A stretch of DNA of 64,000 nt from a bacterium (GTDB lineage Bacteria; Krumholzibacteriota; Krumholzibacteriia; LZORAL124-64-63): NCBI GenBank assembly GCA_024231905.1, contig JAAEQC010000199.1, positions 62,001-126,000 on the forward strand, in the 5' to 3' direction. The notes under the pieces are model-generated. The model searched no databases. It saw only the letters and a list, made by a program, of their open reading frames with translations, and was not told the origin of the DNA. The position numbers and the translations under genes were made by a program. Shown one piece after another: positions 18,332 through 25,679 of the stretch. How positions within the stretch are numbered: position 1 is the first letter of the stretch; the number at the start of each line of letters is the position of its first letter.

Positions 18332-18660
18332 GGCGGACCTCCGGTGGCGGATGGCGGCAGCTAGGCTCCGATCGCGCAGGCCGGCCCGGAGGAGCGATCG
18401 CCGGGGCGACCATCTCCCTGCGCACGATGTCTTTCGGGATTCGCCGCCGTTTGAGGTAGAGTCACAAGATGGTCTCCGCCTCGTGAGTACGTAAAAGACA
18501 AAATACGTTTTAACGTACCAATCGTCAAGGGGGATCATGGGGGAGACCTGCCGGGAGCAGGATCGTCTCGCGAGTGATTTTTTCGTTCAACCATTTCGAC
18601 GCGCCGGCGGTCCAAGGAACGAGACAGCTGAAAACGGCACGACCGGAGGAAGCACGCACC
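18332..18660. other. Intergenic region between divergent nitronate monooxygenase and ECF sigma genes
   Basis: This 329-base gap has no coding signal. It holds a minus-strand promoter with embedded palindromic operator (18500-18528) and a roughly 170-base leader for the nitronate monooxygenase transcript. On the plus side it contains the sigma-factor ribosome-binding site GGAGGA near 18646. No plus-strand promoter was convincingly identified. Confidence 0.6.
18500..18528 (-). promoter_or_regulatory. Promoter with TetR-type palindromic operator (nitronate monooxygenase gene)
   Basis: Read on the minus strand, -35 TTGACG (18528-18523) is separated by exactly 17 bases from -10 TATTTT (18505-18500). 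The palindrome TACGTT-N2-AACGTA lies at 18504-18517, inside the spacer and overlapping the -10. A further TACGTA half-site is at 18488-18493. The 33-base block 18486-18518 matches the block at 24211-24243 in front of the TetR gene, differing only within the central 8 bases. Confidence 0.75.
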
Positions 18661-19197
18661 ATGCCCCTGGACAACGAGCAAGCCCTGATCGAGCGCTGTC
18701 GGCGGGGCCAACTCGACGCTTTCGAAGAGATCTTCCGACACTACGAGCCGCTCCTGCTGCGACTGGCCGGCAGGATGCTCGAGGATCGGGAAGCGGCCGA
18801 GGACGCGGTGCAGGACGCCATGGTCAAGGCCTACCGGAGTATCGGGCGGTTCCGGGCCGAGGCGACCCTGTCCACCTGGCTGTACCGGATCGTGGCGAAC
18901 ACCTGCTACGACCGGCTGGCCAAACGGAAACGCGAGGGCTGGGTCGACCTGGAAAACGCCTCGGAGCCCGCGGCCGGTGGCCACGCGGAGATTCGTCACC
19001 ACCTGCGCCGGGCTCTGGCCGGACTCACACCCAAGCTGAAGACGTGCTTCGTGCTCTACGCCCAGGAGGGCTACAAGCAGCGCGAGATCGCCGAGATGCT
19101 GGGGTTGCAGGAAGGCACCGTGAAGGCGCACGTCTTCCGGGCCAAGGAACAACTGAGGGCGGCCATGGCCCCCCGCATGAAGGAATGGGCACCATGA
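18661..19197 (+). CDS. ECF-type RNA polymerase sigma factor
   Basis: The 178-residue product starts at ATG 18661 after GGAGGA; upstream in-frame starts lack a site and add a non-conserved tail. Region 2 spans residues 12-85 ('DAFEEIFRHYEPLLLRLAGR', 'AEDAVQDAMVKAYRSI', 'STWLYRIVANTCYD'). Region 4 spans about 115-170 ('LTPKLKTCFVLYAQEGYKQREIAEML', 'GTVKAHVFRAKEQL'). The size is standard for two-domain ECF factors. Its stop overlaps the next start (ATGA), and the anti-sigma and repeat-protein genes follow in one operon. It probably directs transcription in response to an envelope signal. Confidence 0.93.
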   Translation: MPLDNEQALIERCRRGQLDAFEEIFRHYEPLLLRLAGRMLEDREAAEDAVQDAMVKAYRSIGRFRAEATLSTWLYRIVANTCYDRLAKRKREGWVDLENASEPAAGGHAEIRHHLRRALAGLTPKLKTCFVLYAQEGYKQREIAEMLGLQEGTVKAHVFRAKEQLRAAMAPRMKEWAP

Positions 19198-19820
19198 AGT
19201 GCGACCGCTACGAAGCCTGGTGGATGGGCGACCTGTCCGACGACGATTTCGCCGACCACCGCGAGGCATGCGCAGAGTGCGCCACCGCTTTCAAGCTGGA
19301 CGAGCGCATCGAACAGGAAACGCGTTCACTGCCGGGTCCCGCGCAAGGGACGGGTTTGTGGGACCGCATCGCCGCGGAGCTGGAGGAGGACGGCCCGCGG
19401 GTCGTCGCTCTGCCGCAGCGGCGGCGCATCCCGACGAGCCGGATCTGGGCCCTGGCGGCGGTCCTGGTCCTGTGTGTGGGACTCGGCAGCGTCCTTCTGC
19501 GGGACGGGGGTGGTCCGCCGCCCTTGCCGCGCAACCTCCTGGCCACCGACGCCCTGGCGCGGGTCGAAGCGGCCGAGGCCGAGTACGAAACCGCCATCCG
19601 CGACCTCGAAGCCCAGGCCGGGCCGGTTCTCGCCGAGGCTGACACGCGCCTCATGCTCCGCTACCGCCAGCGCCTGGAAATCATCGACGCCCAGATCAGC
19701 GACTGCCGCGAAATGCTGGCCCACGACAACGCCAACGCCCACGTGCGCCGATACCTGCTGGCCGCCTACCGCGACAAGGCGGACACGCTGACCGAATTGC
19801 TGCAACTGGCCCAGGGTTGA
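19194..19820 (+). CDS. Membrane-anchored anti-sigma factor with zinc-binding HxxxCxxC motif
   Basis: The 208-residue product starts on the ATGA overlapping the sigma stop. The N-terminal cytoplasmic part contains His22, Cys26 and Cys29 (HxxxCxxC), the zinc-type anti-sigma signature. A single transmembrane helix covers about 84-102. The remaining ~105 residues are periplasmic, rich in Ala, Glu and Arg, and probably coiled-coil helical ('ALARVEAAEAEYETAIRDLE'). The order sigma then overlapping anti-sigma is diagnostic. It would hold the sigma factor at the membrane until signal-induced release. The gene for the repeat protein begins 25 bases later. Confidence 0.85.
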   Translation: MKCDRYEAWWMGDLSDDDFADHREACAECATAFKLDERIEQETRSLPGPAQGTGLWDRIAAELEEDGPRVVALPQRRRIPTSRIWALAAVLVLCVGLGSVLLRDGGGPPPLPRNLLATDALARVEAAEAEYETAIRDLEAQAGPVLAEADTRLMLRYRQRLEIIDAQISDCREMLAHDNANAHVRRYLLAAYRDKADTLTELLQLAQG

Positions 19821-19845
19821 GCCCAGACACGAAGGAGAGGACGAC

Positions 19846-21441
19846 ATGAGGACGACGAGGAAAGAACTCCGGGGATCCCCGGGCCGGAAGTGCCTGACGG
19901 CTATCCTGGCAGCGGGACTGCTGTTGGCGGCTGTGGCCGTCCACGCGGACGACGACGATGCGGTGTATTTCGTGCGTGAGGTCACCGGCGAGGCGAGAGG
20001 GCCGTTCGAGCTGGGCAACGTGGTAAGGGTCGAGAGCGCCGGCGGATCCATCGAGATCACGGCCTGGGACCGTGACAGCATGGATGTGAAGGCGACCCTG
20101 GAAGCCATCAACATCGACGACCGCAACCGGGAACTCTTCGAACGCGAGGCCCGGGTCGAGATCCGGACGCAAGCCGACGGCTACTCCGTCGAAGTCCATG
20201 TGCCCGAGGGTCTGGCTATCGAGACCCGAGATCTGCCGAACATGCTGCGCGGATGCATCACAGAGTTGGGCGGCGGCAAGTGGCGCTACACCCCTTCGGT
20301 GGAAGTGACTCTGGAGATCAAGGTGCCCCGGAAGGCTGCCCTGGATCTGCGGACCGAGTACGGCGACGTGATCGCCGGCGGCGTCGAGGGCGAGGTCATC
20401 GTCACCAACTCGAGCGGTGCCGTGGAACTCGACGACATCGGCGGCCCCGCCTTCGTCGAGAACAGCTACGGCGAGGTCCGGATCACCGGTTGTCGGAGGA
20501 GCGTGAAGGTCGCCAACAACAGCGGCAGCGTCGTCGTGGAAGACGCCGAGGCCAAGGTGGAGGTGCGTTCGTCCTACGAGCCCGTGACCATCCGCCAGGC
20601 CCGAGGGCCGGTGACCGTGGTCAACGAGAGCGGCGCGGTCACGGTCACGGACGTGGAAGCCGGCGGCCTGCAGGCCACAGGTTCCTACGAGGACATGGTC
20701 ATCGAACGCGTGACGGGACCGATCCGGATCCGCTGCTCCAGCGCCGAGGTGAAGGTCGCCGAGATCGAGGGCGACGTGCTGATTGCCGGAGGCTACGAAC
20801 CCATCGAGGCCCGCGGTATTCGGGGCGATCTGACGGTTGAATCCGAGAGTTGCGACGTGACAGCCGTCGACGTGACCGGCGACCTGGCTATCCGCGCCAG
20901 CTACGAGGATGTCAACGTGTCCCAGATCGGTGGACGCTGCAGCATCCAGGCCGAGTCGGCCGAGGTCGACCTCGCCGACGTGGGCGGCGACGTGCGGGTG
21001 CGGACGAGCTACGAACAGATCACGGCCAAACGCGTGGGCGGCTCCCTGAACATCGAGGGGGAGTCTTGCGCCGTGGTCGTCGAGGGCGTCAAGGGCGACC
21101 TCTCGGTGGAGAATTCCTACGAGTACGTGGTCGTGTCGGGCACCGAGGCCTCCATCGTTATCGAGGGCGACAGCAGTCCCGTGGAGATCACGAACATCGT
21201 GGATCTGCCGACCGACGCCGTCATCGACGTGCGCACGTCCTACAACCGGGTCGAGCTGGTGTTGCCCGCCGAGGTCTCGGCCACCGTGGAAGCGGTCACG
21301 AGCGACGGCGACATCGAGTCGGAGTTTCCCATGACCTACACCCGCAACGGCCACCGGCGGGCCGAGGCCGTCATCGGGGGCGGCGCCACGCGCATCGTCC
21401 TGGAGACCTCCGAGGACATCGTGATCAAGAAGGTCGACTAG
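19846..21441 (+). CDS. Exported DUF4097-like beta-solenoid protein with alternating 19-residue repeats
   Basis: The 531-residue product starts at ATG 19846 after AAGGAGAGG. The signal peptide ends at about residue 34 before an acidic DDDD. A non-repetitive domain follows to about 165. Residues ~171-500 are about 17 tandem units near 19 residues long, in strict alternation between units beginning 'YE.V' (YEPV, YEDV, YEQI) and units beginning 'S..V' (SGAV, SAEV, SCDV). This gives a 38-residue period. Such repeats belong to the DUF4097 class of stacked beta-coils seen in ECF-linked surface proteins. It is the third gene of the sigma/anti-sigma operon, so it may be a regulon target or signal partner. 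Confidence 0.78.
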   Translation: MRTTRKELRGSPGRKCLTAILAAGLLLAAVAVHADDDDAVYFVREVTGEARGPFELGNVVRVESAGGSIEITAWDRDSMDVKATLEAINIDDRNRELFEREARVEIRTQADGYSVEVHVPEGLAIETRDLPNMLRGCITELGGGKWRYTPSVEVTLEIKVPRKAALDLRTEYGDVIAGGVEGEVIVTNSSGAVELDDIGGPAFVENSYGEVRITGCRRSVKVANNSGSVVVEDAEAKVEVRSSYEPVTIRQARGPVTVVNESGAVTVTDVEAGGLQATGSYEDMVIERVTGPIRIRCSSAEVKVAEIEGDVLIAGGYEPIEARGIRGDLTVESESCDVTAVDVTGDLAIRASYEDVNVSQIGGRCSIQAESAEVDLADVGGDVRVRTSYEQITAKRVGGSLNIEGESCAVVVEGVKGDLSVENSYEYVVVSGTEASIVIEGDSSPVEITNIVDLPTDAVIDVRTSYNRVELVLPAEVSATVEAVTSDGDIESEFPMTYTRNGHRRAEAVIGGGATRIVLETSEDIVIKKVD

Positions 21442-21472
21442 ACGCGATGCGGGATGGACCGGATGGCGGTGA

Positions 21473-21513
21473 GGGCATAGGATCGAGGCTGATCCTATGC
21501 CCTGCCCCTTTTT
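21473..21513 (+). terminator. Perfect 12-bp hairpin, probable terminator of the sigma operon
   Basis: Bases 21473-21484 pair perfectly with 21491-21502 around a 6-base loop. A T5 run follows at 21509-21513, but after six intervening bases, so it is not a textbook terminator. It sits between the repeat-protein stop and the ribosome-binding site of the lipoprotein gene. Confidence 0.55.
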
Positions 21514-21524
21514 GGAGGTTTCCC

Positions 21525-22100
21525 ATGCCGCGCGTCCGCATCTTCCCCGCCCTGGTCTGCTTGACCCTGCTGCTCGCCGGTTGCGCCCACCAGAAATTCG
21601 ACTCCAAGCAGATCGAGCCCGGCACCCGCATGGGCGACTGGACCGTCTTCCGCTTCGGGGCCTTCCCCGGCGAGTTCGAGGACGAGATCGACGACGCCCG
21701 GTCCAATGTGGAGGATTGGGTGAAGACCTTCCAGGCGGCGGCCGACCGGGAATGGCCGCTGTCCGTGCGGCCCGAGCACATGACCGCAGGCGACGTCGAG
21801 TACTTCCGCAACACCCGCAAACCGGACTTCCGATCCTCCGCCGAAGCCGCGGGACTGGATACCTATGTCGTCTACACCCTCACCTACAGCGTGGACTTCG
21901 CCTCCGGCGGCCACATCCTGAAACTGGGGGCTGCGGCCAAGATGATGCGGCTGGCGGACGGGAAGCAACTGTGGCTCGTGGCGATCCAGGAGTCGGGCGT
22001 GCCCGTGGACGAGTACGGGGTGCAGCACGGAGCGCTGGAGAAACAGTTCCCCCAGCTGGCCCAGCGCTGCGCGAAGCGGCTCATGAAGACCATGAAATGA
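21525..22100 (+). CDS. Lipoprotein of unknown function
   Basis: The 191-residue product starts at ATG 21525, six bases after GGAGG; the frame extends upstream through the hairpin, so that part is rejected. The N-terminal hydrophobic segment ends in the lipobox 'LLAGC'. The mature part has acidic stretches ('GEFEDEIDDARSNVEDW'), then beta-strand-like 'TYVVYTLTYSVDFASGGHILKLGAAAKMMRLADGKQLWL', which resembles lipoproteins that read or modify envelope components. I do not recognise the family. It ends 10 bases from the stop of the convergent radical SAM gene. Confidence 0.7.
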   Translation: MPRVRIFPALVCLTLLLAGCAHQKFDSKQIEPGTRMGDWTVFRFGAFPGEFEDEIDDARSNVEDWVKTFQAAADREWPLSVRPEHMTAGDVEYFRNTRKPDFRSSAEAAGLDTYVVYTLTYSVDFASGGHILKLGAAAKMMRLADGKQLWLVAIQESGVPVDEYGVQHGALEKQFPQLAQRCAKRLMKTMK

Positions 22101-22110
22101 CCGTCGTCCG

Positions 22111-23598
22111 CTAGAGATGCTCCTTGTAGACCTGGCGGAAGTGGTGGCCGTACACGGCGTAGGTCATGGCCAGGGAGAAGAGCCGGGGGCGCAGGAAGAG
22201 CGTTTCCAGAAACAGATGCCAGTACTGGCGGCGCCCGGGGCCGCGCAGGCCGAGGATCCAGATGGAGCGGAAGAGGCCGAGGACGTCCTTGCGATGCAGG
22301 CGGCCCAGGCGCGGGCCGGATCCTGACTCGGCGAAACGGGCGAGGAAGCTGCGAATCCGCGCGTAGTAGGGTCCGACCGAGTAGATGCTCTTCAGCACGT
22401 GCCGGTAGCCGTCCAGAAGCGAGGACCGGTTCATCTTCGGGACGAAGTTCAGGGAGCAGTCGGTGTTGTCGCCGGTCACCTCCTGGAGGATGCGTCCCTC
22501 GCGGGTCAGGCGCTCGTGCAGGCGGGTGCCCCGCGGCGCGTTCAACAGGCCGACCATGGCCGTGACGATGCCGCTGTCCAGGATGAAGCTCCGGAGCTGC
22601 TCGAAGACCGTCGGCGTGTCGTTGTCAAAACCCACGATGAACCCCGCTTTGACCTCCAGGCCCGCCGCCTGGATGCGGGTCACCGATTCCAGGAGATCCC
22701 GCCCCGCGTTCTGGTTCTTGCCGCACTCCTGCAGGCTCTGGTTGTTGGGCGTCTCGATCCCCACGAACACTCCCGAGAATCCCGCCTCGCGCATGAGAGC
22801 CAGCAGCTCCGGGTCGTCGGCCAGATCGATGGAGAGCTGGGTGCTCAGGGCGAAGGGGTAGTTCCGGGCCTTCATGAACTCGATGATGGCCGGCAGGACG
22901 TCCTGGCGCAGGCGTGCCTTGTTGCCGATGAAGTTGTCGTCCACGAAGAAGACCGTGCTGCGCCAGCCCAGGTCGTAGATGTTCTGGAGTTCGGCCAGGA
23001 CCTGGGCCGTGCTCTTGGTGCGCACCTTGCGTCCGAACAGGGACGTGATGTCGCAGAACTCGCAATCGAAGGGGCAGCCCCGCGAGTACTGCAGGTCCAT
23101 GGTGGCGTACTGGTCAGGGTCGATCAGGTCGTAGCGGGGCACGGGGGAGCGGCGAATCTTCGGCTGCTGGGACGTGGTGTAGAGCGGCTGGGCGCAGCCC
23201 TCCGCCAGGTCTGCCAGGAAGGGCGCCAACGTGACCTCGGCTTCGCCCAGAACCAGGTGGTCGACCTGCGGGAAGTCCTCGGGGCAGGTGGTGAACAGCG
23301 GGCCGCCGGCGACCGAGCGCACGCCCAGGCGCCGGCAACGAGCGATGATCTCGTGGGCGGACCGGCGCTGGATGGTCATGGCGCTGACGAACACGATCTC
23401 GGCCCAGGCCAGGTGTTCGTCCGTCAGTTGCGTGACCTTCATGTCCACCAGTTGCAGGTCCCAGTCGTCGGGGAGCATGGCCGCCACGGTCAACAGTCCC
23501 AGGGGCGGCTCGCTGGCCTTCTTGTCGACGATCTTCAGGGCGCTGTCGAAACCCCAGAACGTGTCGGGATAGTCGGGATAGACCAGGAGCGCCTTCAT
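22111..23598 (-). CDS. B12-binding-domain radical SAM protein (DUF4070 type, HpnP-like)
   Basis: In this 495-residue protein, residues 1-140 form a cobalamin-binding Rossmann-like domain ('LLVYPDYPDTFWGF', 'SVAGGPLFTT', 'VLGEAE'). The radical SAM cluster cysteines are Cys175, Cys179 and Cys182 ('SRGCPFDCEFCDI'). They are followed by 'VFFVDDNFIGNK', 'FVGIETPN' and 'AGFIVGFDNDTP', then the C-terminal DUF4070 region. The overall pattern matches the class B methylase family that contains hopanoid C-2 methylase HpnP. The family is broad, and no hopanoid gene is nearby, so the substrate is open. It begins 23 bases after the TetR stop and is probably in its operon. Confidence 0.85.
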   Translation of the reverse strand: MKALLVYPDYPDTFWGFDSALKIVDKKASEPPLGLLTVAAMLPDDWDLQLVDMKVTQLTDEHLAWAEIVFVSAMTIQRRSAHEIIARCRRLGVRSVAGGPLFTTCPEDFPQVDHLVLGEAEVTLAPFLADLAEGCAQPLYTTSQQPKIRRSPVPRYDLIDPDQYATMDLQYSRGCPFDCEFCDITSLFGRKVRTKSTAQVLAELQNIYDLGWRSTVFFVDDNFIGNKARLRQDVLPAIIEFMKARNYPFALSTQLSIDLADDPELLALMREAGFSGVFVGIETPNNQSLQECGKNQNAGRDLLESVTRIQAAGLEVKAGFIVGFDNDTPTVFEQLRSFILDSGIVTAMVGLLNAPRGTRLHERLTREGRILQEVTGDNTDCSLNFVPKMNRSSLLDGYRHVLKSIYSVGPYYARIRSFLARFAESGSGPRLGRLHRKDVLGLFRSIWILGLRGPGRRQYWHLFLETLFLRPRLFSLAMTYAVYGHHFRQVYKEHL

Positions 23599-23620
23599 GG
23601 TGTGTTCCTCTCTCGGGGGG

Positions 23621-24193
23621 TCAGGAGCGTCGCCGCAGACCGTCCAGTACGATCGTCAGCATGTGGCCGACCTGATCGGGGACCGACAGGTCCGTCCCGT
23701 CGAGGGCCCACGGGTACTCCAGCGACTTGAGCGCCACCACCAGCAGGCGGGACGTGATTTCGACGTCGGCGATCACGAGTCCTTCGCGCGCCACGCCGTC
23801 GGTCAGGATCTCCCGGACGACGCGGATCTCCTCGGCCACGAAGCGGTCCCGCAGAACCGGGGCCTGGTCCCAGTGTTCGGCCATGGACTCGCTCGTGACC
23901 TTGTGCAGGTTCACGAGCTTGTGGACCGTGCCGATCTTCGTCAGGAGGTGGGCGCGCAGCTTGCCCTCCACCGTGGATTCCTCGTTTACCGCCGCCTCGA
24001 TCCGCGCGAGCAGTTCGTCCATCTCCTGACTGACCACGTCCAACAGGATCTCCTGCTTGTTGCGGTACACGTTGTAGATGGTGGCCTTGGAAACGTGGGC
24101 GGCGCGGGCGATGTCATCGGTCGTGACCTTCTTCAGGCCGTGATGGCCGAAGAGCTGCTGGGCGGCGTCGAGGATCTGCTGCTTCTTCTCCAT
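23621..24193 (-). CDS. TetR/AcrR family transcriptional regulator
   Basis: The 190-residue product starts at ATG 24193 with GGAGG just upstream. Residues 5-50 are a typical TetR helix-turn-helix: 'ILDAAQQLFGHHGLKKVTTDDIARAAHVSKATIYNVYRNKQEIL'-like order (DDIARAAHVSKATIY is the recognition region). The C-terminal half is a helical ligand-binding domain with no recognisable ligand. A palindromic operator lies inside its own promoter, implying autorepression. The same element precedes the nitronate monooxygenase gene, and the radical SAM gene is next in the operon. Confidence 0.93.
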   Translation of the reverse strand: MEKKQQILDAAQQLFGHHGLKKVTTDDIARAAHVSKATIYNVYRNKQEILLDVVSQEMDELLARIEAAVNEESTVEGKLRAHLLTKIGTVHKLVNLHKVTSESMAEHWDQAPVLRDRFVAEEIRVVREILTDGVAREGLVIADVEITSRLLVVALKSLEYPWALDGTDLSVPDQVGHMLTIVLDGLRRRS

Positions 24194-24224
24194 GGGGCCT
24201 CCGTTGCGTTAGTACGTATTGTAC

Positions 24225-24253
24225 ATAATACGTTTTAACGTACAAGCGGTCAA
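24225..24253 (-). promoter_or_regulatory. Promoter with TetR-type palindromic operator (TetR-radical SAM operon)
   Basis: On the minus strand, -35 TTGACC (24253-24248) and -10 TATTAT (24230-24225) are 17 bases apart. TACGTT-N2-AACGTA at 24229-24242 lies in the spacer. A second inverted repeat, ACGTATT-N6-AATACGT, overlaps the -10 at 24214-24233. The TetR start codon is about 25 bases beyond the expected transcription start. Same layout as 18500-18528. Confidence 0.78.
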
Positions 24254-24320
24254 GCATGAAGGGGCGGGGTTGGATCCGAAGAGTAGAATACGCTGGTACT
24301 CCGGGATGCAGGACGGGCAG

Positions 24321-25679
24321 CTAGCCCTCTTCCTCCGCGTCCTTCCCGAAGAGCCGCTGGAGGGTGGCGATGTCCCGCTCCCGCTCGTCCGGATCGTCGG
24401 CCTTGAGGGAGGTCATAGACCGGCCCAGCACCTTCTTGATGAACTGCTGGAGGCTGCGATCCACGGCGGCGGCGACCTCCGCCGACTGCTTCTTGCGGAC
24501 GAATCCCACCTGCTTGTCCTTCAGTTCCTCCAGGTAGGACTTGAAGGCGGCGACCGTGGGGTAGAGATCCATGTCGGAGAACCACTGCTCGAACTCGGCC
24601 AGCTCGGTCTCGATGATGGCCTCGGCCGCGGGCATCTGTTTGCGGCGGGCGGTCAGATTGCCCTGCACGATCTCGTCCAGGTCGTCCAGGCCGAAGACAT
24701 AGACGCCGTCGATGGAGCTCACTTCCGGGTGGACGTCCCGGGGGACGGCGATGTCCAGCAGGAAGAGGGGCTTGCCCCGGCGGGGCTTCACAGCTTCACG
24801 AACCATGTCCGGCAGGATCACCGGCTCGGTGGCGCCGGTGGTGGTCAGGACCACGTCGGCCTGGGCCAGGGCGTCGGCCAGATCGTCCCAGGGCCGGGCG
24901 TCCACGCGGCCCAGCTCGGGCTTGGCGGCGGGGAAGCGTTCCCGGTCCACGGACACCGGACGGGTCGGAGCCGCCTCGCGTTCGGCGTTGAGGGTCTCGG
25001 CCAGCTCCTGGGCGCGCTCGGGACTACGGTTCACCACCGTCAGGTGGCTGATGTTGTGCTGCAGGAAGTGGCGGGCGGCCAGGGCGCCGGTCTCTCCCGC
25101 GCCTACCAGCACGGCCCGATGCTCCGAGAGGGAAGCGAAGAACTTGCGGGACAGTTCCACCGCGGCGAAGGCCACGCTCACGGCGCCTTTGCTGATCTTC
25201 GTCCGGGTACGGACACGCTTGCCGGCCCGGAACGCCCCCTGGAAGGCGCGCAGCAGTCCCGGTCCCGGCTCCTGGTGCTGACGGGCGCGACGGTAGGCGT
25301 CCTTGAGCTGGGAGGCGATCTGGGGCTCGCCGATCATCATGCTCTCCAGCCCCGCTGCGATGCGGAAGAGGTGGCGTACGGCGTCGGCTCCTTCGAGGAG
25401 GCGGCCGTACTCGCCGAAGAAGACGCTCGCGTCGCCGCCCACGGTCGCCATGGCCTCGGTCAGGACGGGTCCCGGTTCGTGGCCGGGCAGCAGCTCCAAA
25501 TAGATTTCCGTGCGGTTGCAGGTGGAAACGGGAATCACCGACACGCAGCCGGGAGTCGTGGACAGTTCCCGCATGAGGGCCACGGAGCGGTCGTCGTCCA
25601 GATGGGCCTGCTCGCGCATCTCGGTGGGCGCGATCTTGTGGTTGATGGTCATGGCGAAGAGGGTTGCGGGACGGGTCAC
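24321..25679 (-). CDS. hemA: Glutamyl-tRNA reductase
   Basis: The 452-residue enzyme uses NADPH to reduce glutamyl-tRNA to glutamate-1-semialdehyde, the first committed step of the C5 haem pathway. The start is GTG 25679, overlapping the ccsA stop; the internal ATG 25652 would delete the first beta strand ('ATLFAMTINHKIAPTEMRE'). The catalytic Cys is in 'VSTCNRTEIYLE'. The NADPH domain shows 'VLVGAGETGALAARHFL', and the C-terminal dimerisation helices are complete. It is the last gene of the haem operon. Confidence 0.96.
   Translation of the reverse strand: MTRPATLFAMTINHKIAPTEMREQAHLDDDRSVALMRELSTTPGCVSVIPVSTCNRTEIYLELLPGHEPGPVLTEAMATVGGDASVFFGEYGRLLEGADAVRHLFRIAAGLESMMIGEPQIASQLKDAYRRARQHQEPGPGLLRAFQGAFRAGKRVRTRTKISKGAVSVAFAAVELSRKFFASLSEHRAVLVGAGETGALAARHFLQHNISHLTVVNRSPERAQELAETLNAEREAAPTRPVSVDRERFPAAKPELGRVDARPWDDLADALAQADVVLTTTGATEPVILPDMVREAVKPRRGKPLFLLDIAVPRDVHPEVSSIDGVYVFGLDDLDEIVQGNLTARRKQMPAAEAIIETELAEFEQWFSDMDLYPTVAAFKSYLEELKDKQVGFVRKKQSAEVAAAVDRSLQQFIKKVLGRSMTSLKADDPDERERDIATLQRLFGKDAEEEG

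Noticed and set aside
16127-18364. 745-codon open frame on the plus strand
   Set aside because: Antisense to the ankyrin-propeller and nitronate monooxygenase genes; repetitive Gly/His/Gln composition without a domain.
24244-24320. Terminator between hemA and the TetR promoter
   Set aside because: No stem followed by a T-tract could be found, so how the haem transcript ends is unclear.
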